The notes: a model not told the origin generated them from the letters alone. A DNA stretch of 64,000 nt from Paralvinella palmiformis (GCA_025642065.1 JAODUP010000488.1:1-64000), one strand, 5' to 3'; numbered from the stretch's first letter, positions 22,438 through 37,653 are shown. Translations and numbers: made by a program.

Positions 22438-25400
22438 CAACATGGTAGTGGAGTAATAGAGAGCATAGTAAATGTTGTGCAAATGTGAATATATTAAATG
22501 TGTCTGGAAGTGAATAATTGTGAATATGTTTTATGAATACATATAGATCTGACAGGGAATATTATATATGAGGTTTGAAGATTATTGAGCAAGAAATTTG
22601 GAGTGAAATAAATAGGATCTTCATTGATCATTGCCAGCCAGTACACATTGTTTGTGCATACAACGTCATAGCCAACTGGACAAGCTTAACTGGTAGGCAG
22701 CTGTTAGAAAAACTGGTAAACAACAGCCAAGCCTTGGGAAATAAAATGGATACATTGAAAATAAAAGTGGACATGGCTCTGAACTCGATAGCCGAACTAG
22801 AAACTCGTTTTACAGATCTGGAAAATGGAGTGGAATATATTGAAAGAGAATATGACGAGCAAAAGCCGGAATTAGCTGAAGTAAAGAGTATTATGGCCAC
22901 ATCTGAAAACGTGTTGGAGCTGAAACAGAAAATAGTGGAACGAGGTAACTACAGTAGAAGAAATAACATTTTAATACAAAATATACCAGAAGGAGTTGAC
23001 TATAAAGAGTTTGTTAAATGTTTTTTGGAAGAGCAGTTTGACAAAACCTAGAATGATAGTAGCACGATGCCACCGCAAAATTCACAGAGATAGAATACTG
23101 AAGAAAGTCCCTGGAGCTTTAAAAAACAAACAATTTAACAAGTAAACAGAATATACATATCGGATGATATTGAAGAGGAAATATGGAAAGATGACAAAGC
23201 GTTGAAGAGTAGGATGAAGGAATTACGTAGGAGTGGAAAAATGGCCTTCATACGATGGAGTATGCCTAGCCGTCTTTTATACAGGGACAAGGATAAACCC
23301 ACTGATCCACTTAGAACAATTACTATGGTAGGATCTGCAAATAGCACACCGGCCAGGATCCAGTTGAAAACAGGAACAGATCGCTGAAAATTGCAGGCTG
23401 GAAGGCCTATGGACTACGACTAAGAAGGGGAGAGAGACATAGGGATGTACATAGCCTCACATGATATCATAGGAAATGTAGAGACATGGAACGAAAACGC
23501 AAGTGACTACACAAACTGCATTCACGACACTATTGAAGGAACACGTCATTCACGATACGGCCGATGTTCTGGTGGCATAGCAGTTATTGTGAAGAACTCG
23601 GTTTGAGAAGGTATTAGTAAGTTGAACAAAAGAGATATTGTCTTACTATTAGTATTCACATATCTACCACCCGATAGATCATTTATATATGGTAATAATG
23701 ACCAAAGTAGTATAGAGTTATTACAAGAACTTATGGCAATAATAGGGAACAATGATATGGATATCCTTATTTGTGGGGATATGAATGCACGATGTGGTAA
23801 TTTCTTGGACTACATCGAAGATGAAGATATTCAAATTAATAATATGTCCATAAATGAAACTGATCATTTTCATGTAGAACGTAGGTTGATAGACAAAGGT
23901 GTCAATAATTATAGTAAACAACTAGTAACGTTCTGCACCAATTTCAATGTACATATTCTGAATGGGGCGTAAATGTGGTGACAAACAAGGTGAATGATTA
24001 AATCTTTTTATGTTTCTTTTAAAGATGTTGCACAGTTCGGAGTTGACCATTTACCTGTATGTTGTGTAATGAATGTTCGAAATGTTGTCAATGAGGGAGT
24101 TCAGGAAGATGATAACAATTATATATCTGGCTATCGTATTATTTGGAATGCAGAAAAAGTGGAAAAATACAAACAGCTATTGACTGATGAGTATAGTATG
24201 AACCAGTTTAATTCTTTTGAATGATGTTGCAACACTGTTAACTTAGATGGGGTGCTAAACATAATTGAAATGTATATAAACGTGCTGCCAGAGAAACGGA
24301 TATGACAAACTGAAGCAAAGCGTTCCACACGGAGGCATGCTAAAACCGTACCTTGGTAGGATAATGGTGAGATACAACAGATAAAATCATTGAGAAATAA
24401 ATGTCTAAATTTATATTGAGCTTACAGAAATGATGAGCAGTTACAAGAACATTGTAGATAAAAGAAACTATTGAAGGATGCATTTACTTTAAATTTTAAA
24501 TATGCAAAAATTGAGCCAACACATTTTGGTCAAATTTAAAGGATATGAAGCGTGCAAAGGGACCACCTTCTACTGTAAATAAAGATGTATGGCATGGCTA
24601 CTTCAAAGATTTATTAAATCAGGTGCCCAAGGTAGAGCCAGTTAATTTTGATAATTGCAATACAAGGCTATTGTCACACGACTGACAATGTTTGGCATGT
24701 GACAATAATAGTCCAGAAGTTCTCAATATGCTGGTTACCAATGAGGAGATAGTCCATTTCAAGTATCACCAGGACCTGATGGATTAGTGGTGGAACTATT
24801 AAAAAATAGTAGTGAAATTATAACACTTAAATTGTACATATTATTTAATAGTATTATGAACAGTGGTATTTTTCCCCAGAGAATGGGGTAAAGCTTTAAT
24901 ATGCACACTTCATAAAGGTGGGTCTTTAAATGATCCGAAACATTGCAGAGGTATATCAATACTTAATATAACTAGCAAACTGTTCACTAAAATTCTCCAT
25001 GAGAGACTTATTACGTGAACAGAAAATCAACATGTTTACAAGAAGAGCAAGTAGGCTTTAGAAAAGGATACAGCACAATTGATCAAATTTTTAATTTATT
25101 TATTATGAGTCACAAATATTTATATAAAAAGGATGGTTTTTATGCTGGTTTCATAGATTTTTCTCATGCTTTTGATGGTATCCGCCATAATTTATTATTC
25201 CATCAGCTCATGAAAAGTGGCATACATGGACAAATTCTGAAACTAATATGATCAATGTATGGTCAAGTAAGAGCATGTGTACATACTGGATGGTTTTAAT
25301 GTGTCATTTGTTATTTGTACTCTACCTTATTGAATTATTAGGATCAGAAGGATGCAGAGGTATCTTTGTATCTGAATGTTTTCTAAATGTTAATATTCTT

Positions 25401-28400
25401 TTATATGCAGACGATCTTGTGCTTTGTTGGGATATGGCAGGGGGGTTGTAAAAACAATTGGAGATATTAGAAAGATACCGTAGTAAACGGGGGATGAATG
25501 TCAGTTTACAAAATTCTAAACTAGTTTTATTCCGAAATGGTGGAATTATTAAGAAACCTGAAAAGTGGTGTTACAAAGGTAAATTTCTTAATATTCTATC
25601 AAATTATAAATATTTAGGAATTGTTTTTAGTTGTTTATTAAAGTGGAATATGGCACACGATGCATTAGCAAAGCAAGCAACTAAAGCTGTAATTAAATTG
25701 CAGAATTTAGAATCACTATGTAATGGAATACCATATTCAACGTATTTTATCTTGTTTGATAGGTGATATTACCTATATTATGTTATATTGCTGAGATGTG
25801 GGGATATGAAAGAACAGAGTGTATTGAACACATACAATTAAAGGTCTTAAAACGTGTCCTTGGTGTAAATAATACAACATCAAATTTGGCCCTATTAGCT
25901 AAGCGTGGTAGATATCCTTTATATGTGAACTACTTGATGTATCAAATTTTGGCTGAAAATAATCAGTATGAATGATAATAGATTAGTTAAACAATGCTAT
26001 ATGATGGATTATAACATAAAAGGGGTCATACCACATGGTGCACAAAAATTGAGAATTTTTAAGTAAATATATGGCTATAATTATGTTTGGATGAACCAAG
26101 GAGTTGGTAATGAATCATTATTTATGTTTGAATTTAAGCAATGGACTGAATCTAATATCTCTTTTTAGGAATCTTAAAATTGAAATAACCCCAGAATTAT
26201 ATTTATCAAGTCGAAGAGAAAAATGGTTACTGATATGTGTGATATGATTGTTTTCTCTCTATATTTAGGACACCTTTACATTTGGCGTGTGTTAAAGGAT
26301 ATGCATCAATTGTTCAGGAGCTTCTGGAGTGGAAAGCCAAGCCTAATGTATGCGACAATATAGCCAGAACGCCTCTACTTAAGGTAACAATTGTTACTGC
26401 CTTATTTATGTACAAGCTTAATGGACATGGTCCGCGCAGACTTTAAAGGTTGCTCACATGGAGTGCTGCTTGTGCCTTAGTCCCATATAACTCGGGGTTT
26501 AGAATAATAAAATTGTTAATGAGTAATTCACATCATAGACCCAACCAATGTTACATTCACCGCGGTTTAAAACTGTTTTGTCCAAATTTTTACGAACACA
26601 TATTTACTTTTATTTATATAGAAGAAATGGTTGGTAGTACATATATTTCTGTATGGCACACTTTAAACCAGTCACTCTAATTTATATCTTAACCATATTT
26701 CCTTTTTAAATCTAAACAGATAGTATTTCTTCATATAACTAGGAATTTCTCATATATGATGATGTAAGTAAATACACACAATTTATAACAAGGCAATGGG
26801 GATATGTTGCAGCCAGTTTCTTGACCATTTTAAATGATTTTAAGTTGTTTCTGGCATTCCCCATGTTGTTTTATTGTTCATTCATATATTTAATTTAATT
26901 AATCACAAATTAATTATAGTATTGAGTATATGCCTTTATGTTTGCCACTTGGCAGTTATCCGAATGTTTATTCAGTGCTAGGTAGGAATACCTGGAAGAA
27001 ATACATTTTAGTAGTAAGGAGTTTTATCCAGAAAAGAGTATAAGTTCTATAGTGTATAGGTTCTTTTGTTATCTGAAAATACACAACTCTGCCAGATAAA
27101 TTCAGAGTTTCCTCACGATGATGTCATGGAATATAATATTAAATCTGAAAGAACATTGTTGAAGGTTGAAGTCCAAATGTTGTCACCAGTGCGTGCATCT
27201 AATAAACACATTTAAAACCTTTGAAGTATTGTGGCTGTGCTGTTCTTCTATCATCAAACTGATCCACAAAAATGGGGTTGCTAAAATGAATGCACATATG
27301 CCATGACTCAGAATGCAATATCTGACTGGATGATATGAGATTTTAGAGTCACTTTTGGGAGGAACAAGCTGTAATGGATATATGGTTGGTGTGTAATTGA
27401 TCCTTTATACAATCTTGAGATGAATATGCTATCTTACTGGAGACAATTGTATATATGTTGAACATATGTTTGGGAATCTGTGACTATAGAGAGAGTACTG
27501 TTCTGAAGGCAGTTGATGTTGTACTCACTCAAATGTGTTGCATAACAAGGAGTTACATTTATCAATATCAGATTTAGCAATCACACAAAGTTCTTTACAA
27601 CAATTATACGATACACTTATATTTAGTTATACACTTTTCCAAAATACCTTCTTATATTTTATTGACTATTTATAAGCAACTATAGATGTTTATCTTGGTC
27701 TTGACATTACAGAAGCTTACGTGGGTCTTTTGTGTGTTAAATATATAACTTGCTATTTAAAGCTAAAATAATATGCAGGTTATATAATAATCAATAACTG
27801 ATCATTATGGTAGTGATTGTTGTTACTATGTTATACATTATTGTTGTATAAATATGTTGTTATACTATGTATTTCAAAACTGTGTTACAGCTAACAATGT
27901 TTTAAAACTGTATAGTAATCAAAATACAGTTGATAAAAAGTGTGTGTTTTTTGGGGTTGGGTAGCCTCTAATTATTGCTAGCCATTGAACAAACTAGACT
28001 AACTGATCTTTGTTGGTGTTGTTGCCATCACAGTGCAAGCTCAGGAAGATGGAGTTTATATAAATAATGTGAACAAAATTATTAAGATGTTCTGCCAGTT
28101 TTCAGTGGCAATCATTAGAGGGATCCGAAAGATTTAACTGTGATTAATTAAAAGTATCTTATTTCAATTTTTGTGCAAAGGGACAGAGATGAGTGACTTA
28201 TGAAATGATTTTGATGAACTAGATACACGTTTTCGATAAGATACGAGCAGATCTGATACGAATTGGATTGGAAGTTTGTATTCGCTTGAAGTAGTTACTT
28301 GTGTCTGGTTTTGATGAAATCTACTTCAGGTGATACTCGAGTAAATATTAGATTAAAATATGCGCAATCAATGCTGAGTTATAATTCTACTTCATCAGTA

Positions 28401-31400
28401 ATAAAAGGAGATCAACAGAATGTGTTAAAATTAATTTTGAGGGTAATAGTTGGTGGTCTGTAATCAGAATGTATGTCACTATCATTGCAGCTCAAATAAA
28501 TTCTAGGCTTTAACTGTTAAAAACCTAGAATTTCAGCATGAGCAGAACTTGCTTAAAATGTGCTTAATGAACACAAACTAACTTACTGTTGATTTGAGCT
28601 TGGTAATTCTGGAAAACTGTAAAAGTTTTGTCATCACATGTATATGGAACATAGAATAATTAAGAGTAAACCCATTTGGTCTACCCGAGTGGGAACTGTC
28701 ATAGTACAGTTTGTAGTTTTGTAGGTCCTGGGATAGAATCCTAATGCTATCTTAGCTGTGTCCATGGCGTGTTTCATCCTGGAATATTCACCTTGATTAT
28801 CTCATTAATCCCTAACCAGGATGTATAGTCACTCAATGGCGCTATGTTCCAGGTGCGACAAGTACCATGATGGTGGTTAAACAAAGCACTTTCTAGAACT
28901 AGCCAGATGGTTAGATTTTGGAATTGAATATTTATAAAAAAATGGAATTAGAATTGATAAATTTGGAATTGAAGTTTCCTACAAAACAAATTAATTTACC
29001 ATTTAATTTATTAATTCAGAAATATTTCTTCCATGACAATCCTACTCTTCGGAGTAGGTATTCCAAGAAGGTACCTACTCATGGTAAAAAAAGAGTTGGT
29101 AAAAAACGGAATTGGAATTGATACATTTGGAATTGATAAATCTGATGTGGAATTGGAATTGAGTGGAATTGACAAAATAGAATTGACCCCATGTCTGGTT
29201 ATGACACTTAAGTAGTCAATTATAAAGAGAAGTCTTTTGGAGTGAGTGAGTCAGTTAGCAAGTGAGGGAAAAGATTATGATGTTTCATAAGAGAGACAAA
29301 ACGGTCATCAAGCACCATCTTTTAGTTACCTCTTTTGACAAATTTCAGCAGGACACATTGACCCTGAATCAGGGCCAGAAAAAATATTTCTACACCTCAC
29401 TAGCCCCTGGGCCAGTAAAATTTAAATCCACTAGCCCAACAAATTTCTTAATAGCGCAACAAAATTTTACTAGCTATTAAAACCATATGTTTTGACTACA
29501 GGTAGTCAACAAAACTGTGCTGGAACACCACATCGTAAATTTGCGTATGGTTGATGTTTTACAGCCACGTTTGAGCTAAATGGGGCAAGCGACCTTCAAA
29601 GGTAATGAAGCAAAGTCAAAGATGAAAATAATTAGACAGGGGAGACAATAATTATGTGTTTGTAGTTTTATTGATACACACCATTTTGTCAATTCCAATT
29701 CCACTCAATTCCAAGACTCTTTTTGCCTAATATTTTTTACCATGAGTAGATACTCCGAGTACCTACTTGGAATACATACTTCGAGTAGTTTATATTACAA
29801 GTAGGATTGTCATGGAAGAAATATTTCTGAATTAAAAAATTAATTTGTGGATTTAATTTAATTTTACTTGTTTTAAACATTGAACGGGTAAATTCCTAAA
29901 TAGCAATATCTCTATATAGATTAACGGTATGCTATGTGGTGGTGTCACAGTGTTGTGGGTGGACCATTTTAATTGGTTAAATGCACACGTGCGGTGCCAC
30001 AGTCATTGTGCATATTTGATATATTTCTCGGCTCACAACATCGGGGGTGGCTGACACCTTTTTGGGGAGATTTAGTTATTTTGTAGGAAACTTCAATTCC
30101 AATTCAAAATTTTTAAATTCCAATTCAAAATATTCCAATTCAAAATATTCCAATTCAAAATATTCCAATTCAAAATTTCTCAATTCCAATTCATTTTTTT
30201 TAAATAATCAATTCCAATTCCGGCTTGAATTGTCCGATCCACACTCTAACACAATACAAGTATATAATAATCAACAGTTCATAGTCCATCCACAATCTGA
30301 CCAGGAATGTTTTTCTTGTGGCTGTTGACGTGTTAAGAGAAGCCATACACTGTTGTTTAAATATAAAATAAATCACAAAATAACAAAGATAGTAATAATT
30401 CATACACAGAGGATCAAGGAACAAACACAATTAAGTTACCAAAAACTGCATATAATTCCTTCAGCAAAGTATGAAAACAGTTAATATGATATATGGAATC
30501 CATATTTATGTCATAATATTAACATGAAATGGAGAAAAAAACAGTGATCAAACAAATAAATAGGAAAGTGACAGAAATCCACCATATAAACAAACCATGT
30601 GCTTTATTTACTGTAAACAAAGACAACTGGCCAATCAGGAGAGTATTTGAGTCACGTGACCATCATAATACCATTGGATGTTTACCAGCCAAGATCACCA
30701 GCTCACCAAAATCTCTCTCCTTCAAGCATAGTTCTTATATTCAGTATTTATATTTATAAATATGACATCTGAAATGGTTACAGCAATAGATTTTAGCATT
30801 ATTGCAGATCTGGAAACTGATAAATATTTGTCGTTTATCAGTCTACAACCGGGAACAGTGCTTTTTAATGACCGTTGGTGTGGTATCAGCGTGGGTGTTT
30901 TAAACTGTGATACTTTTTCACCGCGAGGAGCTCCAAAACAGCGGAAAATCATTCTATGGAAAACGAACTTGAGACTACTGCGTATTTTGCCTCAAGGTGG
31001 CCTGCCCTGAGTTCTAATCCTCAAAGCCACAGTAATAGGAATCATCAGCTTGAGTGAGCGGATTTGAGCTAAACATCCTTCCAACAGCACAGTGGATAGA
31101 GACTGTACTGCAAACCTCTAGGTTGTGGGTTCGAATTTGATTCATACTAGTGTTTGTGGGATATAGCCCCTTGGAGTCTGAGTTGCTCCCTACCCATAGC
31201 TATTGATCTACATACCAGAAGTGACCAATGTCAAGATTAAAGGAATCACTAAATCTCATTCCTTAAGCACTCAACCCTTCCAGTTTATTCCTAGTCTATG
31301 ACTCTCCAGCTGCCCTTTGTTAGGATATTATACAAGATATATATATATATATAATTAAAGTAAGAATTTTGCTTTAAAACATTGTCACCTTATGGTATAT

Positions 31401-34400
31401 TATAAAAAGCTTTGCATCTATCTCTGATAGCTATTGCTTCCAATTTCATATCATAATATCAAAATGTGATGTTAACTGACAGAATGTAATGTTAACTGGC
31501 ACAACAGCTGTCCTGCTGTTTCAGCCAGCTGTTCAAAACTTGTCCAGTTGGTAGTTGCAGCAAGTGCTATTTGACTTAGCCATCTGGTTTGTTATTCTTT
31601 TCAAAAATTATTGAACTAGACTCTGAGTGGGTGCTTTGCAAGTTTTATGCCAAATTAAAGCAACCTGTAATGCTCTGCACTCTCTGTACCAGTGAGTAAG
31701 TATGTTTTGAATATAATTATTATAGTTATTTACTGCAGAATCAACGAGGATAAAATATTGGTTATTTTAATGTTCACGTCAAACAGGCATTCAAATCATG
31801 GGGGTCAAATTTTAAACTGGGTCAGTTACACTTTCAAACCAGCTATCACTTTTTGATAATTTTGTTTTGAAGTTCTTCCTCAGATGGAATAAATATGACA
31901 TATTTGTATAATTACAGCTGATTGTGTTGAACGTATTGTATTGTATAATCTACTGATTCAAAAATAATCCATAACACAGTCTACTTCTGATGATGTTTCA
32001 GGAAGAATCATACTGTTAATTAAACTAAACATAATATTCAATAATCACAGCTAATGGTCAAGTTATAATTAACGAAGTCCACAAATCAGACAATTTACAC
32101 TTAATCCTATTGATCAGTAACTTTAACACAAGATAGCCGCCAGATTGTTGTTTAAAGCTTCAGTACCATACACCATCTTGAGTTTCACTATTGATATCCG
32201 AATAGAGGTGATAATATTGACAGCGATAATGTCTTGTAAGATAGTCCAATTACAGCCATTGATTATCAGGTGATCAATAATTTTAGCTGAATTAATCACT
32301 CTAATAAAGAACGATTATTGGGATGATTTGGTTATCATTTGTTATTGACTGTCATGATCATCCGGTTATCGGGTATACTATTAATATGGAGGGGGGTGGG
32401 GTATTCCTCTACTTAGTTATTCTACTGGTCAATCCTACACGAGCTCAGGCCACCCGGTACAATATGTTGTTGTCTAGTCGTTTCCCTCGGGTTACCGTTG
32501 TACACACCTGTCTAACTCACCGGACAGTCAGCTGTTTGTTGTTTCTACAGATCTGCTCACCTGGTGTCTGTTCTACTACATCATTGGATTATTCATGGCG
32601 TTTCTGTATATTGGCTTCATCTGATGGCACCGACTGATGAGATCAATACAGAATCAGTTGTGTGCTATTGGTGGCAGCGAATTAATGTTCGATTGTTTCC
32701 GTTTAGAATGATTCTACATCAAGTTAATATGTGTGAGGTGTGCACACCCCCACCAGAAGATTGGGTTTTACGCAGACACCATTTGGTTTTATTATAGGGT
32801 AAACATAAAGTGAAATGCATACATTTTACAACCTCCATGTGATATCACCTCCATGTTTACTATACTCGCGTAGTATGCTACGCTAAGGCTTAAAAATAGT
32901 TAAGATCTCAAATATTATCACTATATGTTGAGAAATAGCTAGTGTAGATAATATTATTATAAATTTATAAACCCCATGTCAGTGGTCTTTCACACAATAG
33001 TTGCGTGCGCGCGGGCACACACGCATACATGCATGTATGATGTGACGCATGCACGTTTATTTACTTCTTCGTTTTTCACATGAACTTATGTTATGATAAA
33101 ACAAACCTGGATGTTATTGATTACCATTGTCAGGGCAGATCAATAGTATATAGTTATAGCACACACACACCCACATATACACACACACACAAATATACAT
33201 ACACACAACACACACACACATATACATACACACACATATATATACATACACACACACACTCACTCAAATGATTTTAGTACCATGTTTAAATCCTAATTTA
33301 ATAATACATTTAATACTAATTCATTGTGTGGCATGTTTAATAGTTGTTTGCTAATTTAATATAGAGAATGTCTTTTATCCGTCTGACATTCTCTTTCAGT
33401 ATTCTAAGTGTTAATGTTCTATATGTAACTAATAGTAATACACAACCATAGAACCACAAATTGAACTTCTACACAATCAATAAACTATTAACAATAAAAT
33501 ATTACATTTATATAATACCACACCTGGTAGCATCAGACAATATATATGGCTGCCTCCATACACGTTCTCATATTACCCAAATGTTCTGTCAACATGGATT
33601 AATAAAAACAATATTAAGTGAACAACAAATGTCCATTGCATATTTTTATATATTCCAATACTTTGTATTCATCCATTTGCTATCTGTATTCATTTAAAGT
33701 ATATTTATAATATGCTATAAGGAACATCTAATTTAAGCTGTAAATTTTGGCAGATAGGTGTGGCCTCAAAAGTTCCAAACTACATGTTCCATGTGTCACG
33801 TAAGGCCACTGCAATTGAAAATTTGTGTTTGTCCTTATATAGTTATATTTTGTAAAACTATATATTAAATTCACATTTAAAACAACCACTGACATTCAGG
33901 GGGATAATGTCGGGGATTCGTTTGCCACCACTTTTCTACAGTCCACAGTTGTTATTGTTGTTAGCTCCCTTAGTTATATATTTGCTGAGGTGCCCCAATA
34001 GTTTGGACATGGTTCACAACCCTACAGAACAATGAGTTTTAGGGTCATCTTATGTTAGCGTTAAAAACAGCATCTGAAATAAACTCTACCAGCTTTTGTG
34101 GTGCCAAAGATATATCATTCAGCCTTTTCAGTAGGGAATAAGCTAGAAGACCCCTTACAAAAAGTAGCCAGCAGCTCACCTGTGATGGCCTCTAAAAACA
34201 CCTCGATGCCATTGTCAAAGGCGTTGCTGGAGGGAGGTATGGATACGGTCAGGAGGGGGAGTGTGCTGAAGGGATGACCATGTGATAGTCTTAGTCACGC
34301 TATCAACAGCAGTGGCTTTTCTCCATTGGAAGGGAGGTTGGTGGCTCTCCCCTGAAAATGTCGGTGGAATGGAGTATTTGGTGCATTCTAGGTCACTTTT

Positions 34401-37400
34401 CGCCAAGTAGGCTTAGTAGCCGACCGATTTTCTGTGGATAAAATAGTAGACGAGGGATCGTAAAATAAACGATGTCTAGCGTCGGACTTCAACTGCTATT
34501 GAAGAGGCTCATCATAGCCACTTTAGTGGTTAAGAGCGTGGCACTTCCTTACTCATGACCAGAGGTTCAAATCCCGACTGTGGCACTATAATAGGAGGAG
34601 TTTTTCTGGCAATTGGCAGGGTTTTCTCTGCTGATTATGTCATGATGCGGCTATCTATTGTTAATTCTAAATTCATTTACAATTAGTCCCCCGTGGTGAA
34701 GTGGTAACTTACAGACCTCATTTGAATTATTGAGCCAAATAACTGCCATTTCTGTGATTGTTATTATTTTAGTTTCATGACAAAATGTTAAATACAATAC
34801 AGACAGGTGATAACTGTTTATTTTCTTGTGTGTTACATGTACAGAGCTATATTAATATTTTCATCATTGTCGTTATAGTTACTGTTTGGAAGTTACTTAA
34901 ACCTATGGGAAAAGTGGCCTTACCGTGAAAATACTGAAATTTTAACATGCACACACACACTTGCATGTGTAGCTAATCTGTGTGCCATTGTATCTAAACT
35001 TATAGTTATTGCAATGGTAGATCAAAATGTCAGAGATCCTTTGGGTTGACTCAGATCAGATGCTGACTCAGTCATAATTAAGTCATTGGTTGTATAACAT
35101 ATATTTCATTGTGGTAGGAGAACATTTATCTAAAAATGATTACTTATTATGATTTATGAGCTATAAAGTGATCAATGTTACCTCGAATTTGGTGGTGTTT
35201 CCTTGCTCTATGAGGAACGAAACGACTTTATGGTGAATTACAGATTGCTTTATCTCTTGCCAAATTGTACCTCATCAATATAATTAACACATTTGCATGA
35301 AATCCTTTAATGTCACTTCAGGGACACTTTATAAATAACTCAACATTACAGTGTTAGCCATAGATAATATACTGTTTGTTGATATGATTCTACTATTATC
35401 ATATAATAATTATATTCTCAGAAGTCTAGCAAGTCTTGTTAACATAAATTGTAAAATGACCATATAAGTTATTACAATATTAAAATGGCTAATCAAAAAT
35501 GGAAAATGACCAAGCTATGTTAACTAAAAATATTAGTAAAATGGCAAATAATTGATTTTATGACGCCCATAGATCTAAACTTGGTGACATATATGAAGGT
35601 TGTTTCATCTTTCACTTCATTACCTTTGGAGGTCGCTCGGCCCATGAATTATGTATAATAAAGTGTGGGGAGCATTTTTAGTTTATTGTTTCAGTTACGG
35701 GGGGATGCATTATATAAGCAATTCTTAAAACATCCTCCTTTTTTAAATAAAGGGGGACGTTAAAAACCCCTGAGGACGTAAAACACTCTGGCAGTGACCA
35801 CCCTCAGGGTATTTCGGCTCCATCTTTCCGTACTGCTCCCCTGTGAGTGGTGGGGGAGGATGTTTCTCAACCACTCCAACATAGAGGCTGTGCTGATTAA
35901 GCGACAGCCTGGGGATTCTCCCCGAACAACAAAACCATTGGATGTTAAATATGTAATTGTTAATTTCTATTTCCTCTTCAGGCCGTTGAATGTAAACAGG
36001 AAGAATGTGTCAAACTGCTGTTGGAGCATAAAGCTGACCCCAATGTCAAGGACAACTTTGGGGAGACTTCACTGCATTATGCAGCCCGAGATGGAGCAAT
36101 TAACTTACTGCGGGTTCTCCTCAAGTCGAACAAAATCTTTGTTGATGTCAAAAACAAGGTGGGTCGGTTCTAAAAAAAGGAATTATTGATGGATGGGTTG
36201 TCATCAGTAACCGTTGTTATTGTCTCAGTGTGTCTGTGCTGATGTTACTAATCTCATGAAGATGGTGTGTAGTCTGATTGATTAACATATCAGCTGTGAT
36301 TGTATCAGCCAGCTGATGATGCCATTTTTCAGTCTCGCTTCACTGAGCTGATTACTCATGTGCAGTTATTGTTTTATTCATGAGCCACCTGATGAGAATC
36401 TTCCATCCCATGGGGGGTTTAATTGCATGTGCAGTCAGTTATTGTTTTGTGCAAGATTTTCCATTAAGCTACAATAATCCATTTCATTAGTTGTTTTGTT
36501 GTTCGGGGAGGATCCCCAGGCTGTCTCTTAATCAGCACAGTCTCTATGTTGGAGGGTTTGAGTAACCCCTCCTCCCCCACCACTCACAGGGGAGTAGTAC
36601 GTAAAGATGGAGCCGAAATACCCTGAGGGTGGTCACTGCCAGAATGTTTTATGTCCTCAGGGTTTTTTTTAACGTCCCCCTTTATTTTAAATAATTCAGT
36701 GGAGACGGCAGTGCTATTTAACGTGGTCAGTCACCCACAATGTTGTGAGCCGAGAAATTAATCTCTAGAAAAGTTTCGACCTCTTGCGGGGTTCGAACCT
36801 GTGACCGTTGGCACCAAGTGTTGGGTAATTAACCGCTAAGCCACCAGAGCTCACATTTCTTTAGTGTTTTGGGTAATGTGTGTGTGTGTGTGTGTGTGTG
36901 TTTGCTATACAGTGTACTATCAGAACCTATATCACTTAATGTAGGATGTTATTTAATCATTAGTTATAAGTGTTTAACATTAGTATATGGCTGATCTAAG
37001 TGGATATTTACATATGTCAATTAAGATAAGCTGACAGATGTTTAAGTTAAACTATAAACACCTTAGTGAAGTGTTATAGTTATATAGGCAGACCTTTGTT
37101 TCTGTATTTTTATTTTTTTTTAAATTCATGTATATAATATACTTGAACATGTGCACGCACGCACGCACACATATATATATATACACACACACACCAATCT
37201 TACCTACTGGTATATGTACAACTGCCTAGCAGAGTTTGCTATAATATCCACTCCAGGTATCAGCCAAATATTGACTGTGATCTGTTGATTTTATTGAAGT
37301 TCAAGGTCAACCTGTGTAATATGGTTTTAGGTAGTGTTAACGACTTTTGGTGTTATTAGTCTAAACTGCTGAAATAAACTGTTGAAACGGCTTAACTGCC

Positions 37401-37580
37401 CATAGACAATTGAGTTTTACAATTAGTTACCTCATAAAGTGTATTAGTCTTGTTTCTTGTATTAATAGGTGTTAAGTAAAGCCAGTTTATGTGTGTCCTT
37501 CCTGTAATTATAGTCATATTGAATACCCCTTGGACTTTGTATATTGATCATTTAACACTTAACTTTGCTAATTCATATAG

Positions 37581-37653
<73 letters not shown>

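Larger units (their letters stand above)
17642..26268 (+). other. Intron 1 (8.6 kb), transposon-rich
   Basis: Contains an AATTCC-type composite element (18308-20384), a compact AATTCC MITE (21917-22275), a TA array (22391-22435) and a degenerate LINE (22575-26245). Between about 20.4 and 21.9 kb I see nothing coding. Confidence 0.85.
26384..35981 (+). other. Intron 2 (9.6 kb)
   Basis: Holds an inverted AATTCC element (28905-29203), a partial dispersed repeat (29365-29500), a composite AATTCC element with the duplicated module (29680-31010), SINE copies (31080, 34508), a CA-rich microsatellite (33160-33260), an unclassified repeat (34075-34500) and a SINE tail just before exon 3. The stretches 26.4-28.9 kb and 31.3-34.0 kb show no supported gene. 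Confidence 0.8.

Noticed and set aside
32323..32797. ORFs of 104 and 77 codons in intron 2
   Set aside because: No recognisable domain, overlapping frames, and no splice or promoter context.
36780..36856. tRNA gene on the minus strand (also at 6500, 31090, 34515, 40000 and 63580)
   Set aside because: A and B boxes are present, but acceptor and anticodon stems do not pair properly and each continues into a shared SINE body.
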